From an uncultured Enterococcus sp. (GTDB lineage: Bacteria; Bacillota; Bacilli; Lactobacillales; Enterococcaceae): a stretch of 8,649 bases of DNA. The notes under the pieces are model-generated. The model did not search any database. It saw only the letters and a program-made list of their open reading frames with translations, and was not told the origin of the DNA. Of this stretch, positions 6,114-8,649 are shown piece by piece (the stretch's first letter is position 1; each line of letters starts with the position of its first letter). The stretch is from the NCBI GenBank assembly GCA_946409145.1, contig CAMJVA010000057.1, positions 1 to 8,649 on the forward strand. The letters are read 5' to 3'. A program made the position numbers and the translations under genes.

Positions 6114-8246
6114 ATGTCACGATCAGTAAGAATGGGTATCGACGTTGGTGGTACCCATACTAAAGCGGTAGCCATTGATAATGCTACTCATGAAATTATC
6201 GGAAAATCCTCTGTTAAGACCACCCACGATGATCCTCGTGGGGTGGCTGCAGGGGTTGTTAGATCTTTTGAAAACTGTATGAAAGAAAACGGCATTGCAC
6301 CAGATGATGTTGTTTTCGTTGCTCACTCCACTACTCAAGCAACGAACGCCTTAATTGAAGGTGACGTTGCTAAAGTTGGGGTTATTGGAATGGCCAAAGG
6401 TGGTTTGGAAGGTTTCTTAGCAAAACGCCAAACAAGAATTGACGATATTGACCTTGGTAATAACAAAACAATCAAAATTGAAAATTCATTTATTCCTTTG
6501 AAACAATTAACTGAAGGAAAAGTTGAAGAAACCATCAGTCAATTGCAATCTAAAGGTGCTCGGGTATTAGTTGCTTCCATGGCCTTTGGGGTAGATGATG
6601 GTAAACCAGAACAAATCGTTTACGAAGCATCTAAGAAAAAAGATATCCCAACAACTATGGCTTCTGACATTACAAAACTTTACGGTTTAACTCGTCGTAC
6701 TAGAACTGCTGCCATTAATGCTTCTATCTTACCTAAAATGTTAGACACAGCAAACTCAACTGAAGCTTCAGTTAGAGAAGCTGGAGTTAACGTACCACTT
6801 ATGATCATGCGAGGTGATGGTGGGGTTATGGAAATTTCAGAAATGAAAAAACGTCCAGTATTAACCATGCTATCAGGTCCAGCCGCTTCTGTAATGGGTT
6901 CATTAATGTATTTACGTGCATCTAATGGGGTTTACTTTGAAGTAGGTGGAACAACAACTAATATTGGGGTTATTAAAAACGGTCGTCCAGCAATTGACTA
7001 TTCTGTTGTTGGTGGACATCCTACTTATATTTCCTCTCTAGACGTTCAAGTATTAGGGGTTGCAGGAGGTTCTATGGTTCGGGCTGATAAATCCGGAATC
7101 ATTGATGTTGGTCCTCGTTCTGCCCATATTGCAGGATTAGATTATGCTGTCTTTACTGATACAGACAAAATTGTTGGACCGAAAGTTGAATTCTTCTCTC
7201 CAAAAGAAGGAGATCCAGCGGACTACGTTAAAGTGGTTATGGAAGATGGTTCTGAAGTCACCATTACCAACTCTTGTGCCGCTAACGTTTTAGGTCTTGT
7301 AACACCAGAACACTTCTCTTATGGTAATGTGGAATCTGCTAGAAAAGCAATGCAAGCTCTAGCTGATTACTGCGGCACTACTGTTGAAGATATTGCAAAA
7401 CAAATTATGGAAAAAGCTTACGCTAAAATCGAACCAGTTATTTTAGGCTTAGCTGAAAAATACAAACTAGAAAAAGATCAAATTTCTCTAGTAGGTGTTG
7501 GTGGAGGAGCAGCTTCATTAATTATTTACTTCTCTAACAAAATGGGTGTTAAATACTCCATTCCAGAAAATGCCGAAGTTATTTCTTCCATTGGTGTTGC
7601 TCTTGCAATGGTTCGTGACGTTGTTGAACGGATTTTACCTTCTCCAACTGAAGAAGATATTCGTAACCTTAAAAACGAAGCACTAAATAAAGCAATTGAA
7701 TCAGGTGCAACCGCTGAATCTGTTGAAATCCATATTGAAATTGATCCACAAACTTCTAAAGTGACTGCTATTGCAACAGGATCAACTGAAGTGAAAACCA
7801 CTGACTTAACAGCTGAAGTAGATGCTGATGAAGCTAGAGAAATCGCTGCAGAAGATATGAGATTAACAAATGTAAATGATGCTGAACTTTTAGCTTCTTC
7901 TAAATTCTTCTTTGTCTTTGGTGATAAAAATGCCAATGGTCGTTCTGGTTTAATCAGAATTGTTGATAAAAAAGGCTTCATTAAAGTACAACGGGGTAAT
8001 GGGATGGCAGTTTGCACCACTGCTGCTAATTACAAAGAAGAAATGCAACGTTTATGGGATGAAATGGCTGTTTATCAAACAGAACTGATTGCCCGTCCTG
8101 AATACTACTTATGTGTTGGGGCTCGAGTAATGGACTTTTCTTCCACTGAATTTGACCAATTAACCTTATTAACAGATCTTGAAGTTTCCTCTTTAGAGCC
8201 TGAGGATGAGGTGATTGTGGTTGCAGCCAACATCAAGCAAAACTAA
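6114..8246 (+). CDS. Divergent hydantoinase/oxoprolinase family protein (HyuA-like)
   Basis: A 710-residue cytosolic protein of the HyuA family, whose known members hydrolyse hydantoins or 5-oxoproline with ATP, or carboxylate ketones, usually with a HyuB partner. The N-terminal domain (about 1-190) starts with GIDVGGTHTKAV (8-19) and has HSTTQATNALIEG (71-83). The central actin-like ATPase domain (about 195-505) has RGDGG (233-237), SGPAAS (254-259), FEVGGTTTNIG (275-285), SLDVQVLGVAGGS (308-320), VGPRSAHIAGL (332-342) and GVGGGAASL (461-469). The last 200 residues form a C-terminal domain I cannot assign further. Several usual acidic or metal-binding positions differ: K17 where D is common, E276 and N283 around the second GGT-T motif, and Q312 where H is common. 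No hyuB is seen; the next gene is unrelated. The start is ATG 6114 behind AAGGGGAA (6101-6108). Family membership is firm; the reaction is unknown. Confidence 0.85.
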   Translation: MSRSVRMGIDVGGTHTKAVAIDNATHEIIGKSSVKTTHDDPRGVAAGVVRSFENCMKENGIAPDDVVFVAHSTTQATNALIEGDVAKVGVIGMAKGGLEGFLAKRQTRIDDIDLGNNKTIKIENSFIPLKQLTEGKVEETISQLQSKGARVLVASMAFGVDDGKPEQIVYEASKKKDIPTTMASDITKLYGLTRRTRTAAINASILPKMLDTANSTEASVREAGVNVPLMIMRGDGGVMEISEMKKRPVLTMLSGPAASVMGSLMYLRASNGVYFEVGGTTTNIGVIKNGRPAIDYSVVGGHPTYISSLDVQVLGVAGGSMVRADKSGIIDVGPRSAHIAGLDYAVFTDTDKIVGPKVEFFSPKEGDPADYVKVVMEDGSEVTITNSCAANVLGLVTPEHFSYGNVESARKAMQALADYCGTTVEDIAKQIMEKAYAKIEPVILGLAEKYKLEKDQISLVGVGGGAASLIIYFSNKMGVKYSIPENAEVISSIGVALAMVRDVVERILPSPTEEDIRNLKNEALNKAIESGATAESVEIHIEIDPQTSKVTAIATGSTEVKTTDLTAEVDADEAREIAAEDMRLTNVNDAELLASSKFFFVFGDKNANGRSGLIRIVDKKGFIKVQRGNGMAVCTTAANYKEEMQRLWDEMAVYQTELIARPEYYLCVGARVMDFSSTEFDQLTLLTDLEVSSLEPEDEVIVVAANIKQN

Positions 8247-8604
8247 TACAATTGAAGAAATGTTCACTGAATTAGTGAAAATTCCAGCAACTGTATGGGC
8301 ACAATATACTTTTCAAAAAGATATTTTAAGAGATAAATTATCTGATACTCAAAAGCAAGAAATGGCCGAAAAAGCCATTTCTTGTGGGAAAAGTGAAGCA
8401 GAAAAACTATTAATCATTGATCGGGAAATCACCCCTTTAGAACTTGTGAGAGAAAAAGGTATCGAATTTTCTTATATGCCAGAAGAAAAAATAGGTGACC
8501 GGGTGATGTTTGCTTTATACACATCCCCTAATCTTATTCAAATTTCCGAAGAGCCTATTAAAAAAGTAGCTAACTTAAACTTGCCAGGTTTAACAGAGGA
8601 TAAA
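8221..8604 (+). CDS. Unrecognised operon protein, N-terminal 128 residues (3' end lost at contig edge)
   Basis: The frame starts at TTG 8221 inside the last 26 bp of hyuA. The site GAGGTG (8208-8213) sits 7 nt upstream, so translation is probably coupled. ATG 8260 is a weaker alternative with little ribosome binding site. A stop at 8212-8214 rules out starts further upstream apart from TTG 8215, which is too close to the site. The visible part is soluble: a charged helical region (about 10-65, including VWAQYTFQKDILRDKLSDTQ), then a short alpha/beta portion with GIEFSYMPEEKIGDRV (80-95) and ALYTSPNLIQISEEPI (98-113). I do not recognise the family. The second part loosely recalls the lead-in of IrrE/ImmA-type metallopeptidase domains, where an HExxH helix would come next, but that is only a guess. 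From 8605 the frame continues into adapter sequence, so the last 15 apparent residues are false. Confidence 0.7.
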
Positions 8605-8649
8605 AGATCGGAAGAGCGTCGTGTAGGGAAAGAGTGTAGATCTCGGTGG
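8605..8649 (+). other. Illumina TruSeq adapter contamination (not genomic)
   Basis: The 45 bases beginning AGATCGGAAGAGCGTCGTG and ending GATCTCGGTGG match the reverse complement of the Illumina TruSeq universal adapter, as I know it. The frame of the preceding gene reads it as RSEERRVGKECRSRW, a peptide familiar as a contaminant at the C-termini of database proteins. The junction is uncertain by up to three bases because it falls in an A run (8602-8605). The true genome sequence ends at about 8604. Confidence 0.97.

Noticed and set aside
6123..8020. Antisense open frames opposite hyuA, the longest at 7526-8020
   Set aside because: Their low-complexity Ser/Ala/Ile-rich translations are typical of the reverse complement of a real gene. 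They have no ribosome binding site, and hyuA is plainly coding.
8605..8649. A basic C-terminal tail on the third operon protein
   Set aside because: These residues are encoded by the sequencing adapter, not by the genome.
1..8649. CRISPR array, tRNA or rRNA genes, insertion sequence, or phage attachment site
   Set aside because: No regularly spaced repeats, cloverleaf-like sequence, transposase or integrase frame, or flanking direct repeats were seen on either strand.

Overview
The window looks like one end of a draft contig from a low-GC Gram-positive bacterium of the order Lactobacillales, most likely an Enterococcus-type organism (Enterococcus, Vagococcus, Melissococcus or a relative). 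This rests on the AT-rich sequence, strong AGGAGG-type ribosome binding sites, sigma-A promoters, CcpA-type sites, and the ung-pta gene pair next to a Cof-type HAD phosphatase. The genus is an inference from gene content, not from a marker gene.

Layout. Positions 1-107 hold the tail of a 3D-domain cell-wall protein, closed by a strong terminator. A GNAT acetyltransferase (197-760) follows with its own promoter. It converges, through a shared bidirectional terminator (806-860), on a minus-strand pair: a Cof-type HAD phosphatase (1420-2280) and a LURP-one/tubby-like protein (864-1379). Divergent promoters in 2281-2403 serve that pair and the plus-strand uracil-DNA glycosylase gene ung (2404-3069). 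Phosphate acetyltransferase pta/eutD (3228-4208) follows and ends in a strong hairpin terminator. All of this is housekeeping or core metabolism.

The accessory part begins after pta. A gene-free stretch of about 445 bp (4266-4710) carries a near-consensus sigma-A promoter (TTGAAA, 17 bp, TATACT). A CcpA cre-like site overlaps the spacer and -10, a perfect 18-bp palindrome lies at about +4 to +21, and a second cre-like inverted repeat lies about 100 bp upstream. Behind it is an operon: an ion-transporter-superfamily permease (4711-6081), a divergent hydantoinase A-like protein (6114-8246), and an unrecognised gene whose start overlaps hyuA (8221 to the contig end). This reads as a catabolite-repressed, probably substrate-induced uptake and breakdown system for an organic acid or lactam/amide compound. 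The HyuA-like protein has no adjacent HyuB and departs from the family's usual acidic residues at several motif positions, so its substrate and reaction cannot be taken from characterised relatives. This is the best candidate for an undescribed system in the window.

The last 45 bases (8605-8649) are not genomic. They match the Illumina TruSeq universal adapter in reverse complement, and they translate in frame into the contaminant peptide starting RSEERRVGKECRSRW. The third gene of the operon therefore ends at an assembly artefact. Six of the eight visible start codons are TTG or GTG, and two starts (HAD phosphatase and pta) should be placed inside their longest reading frames.
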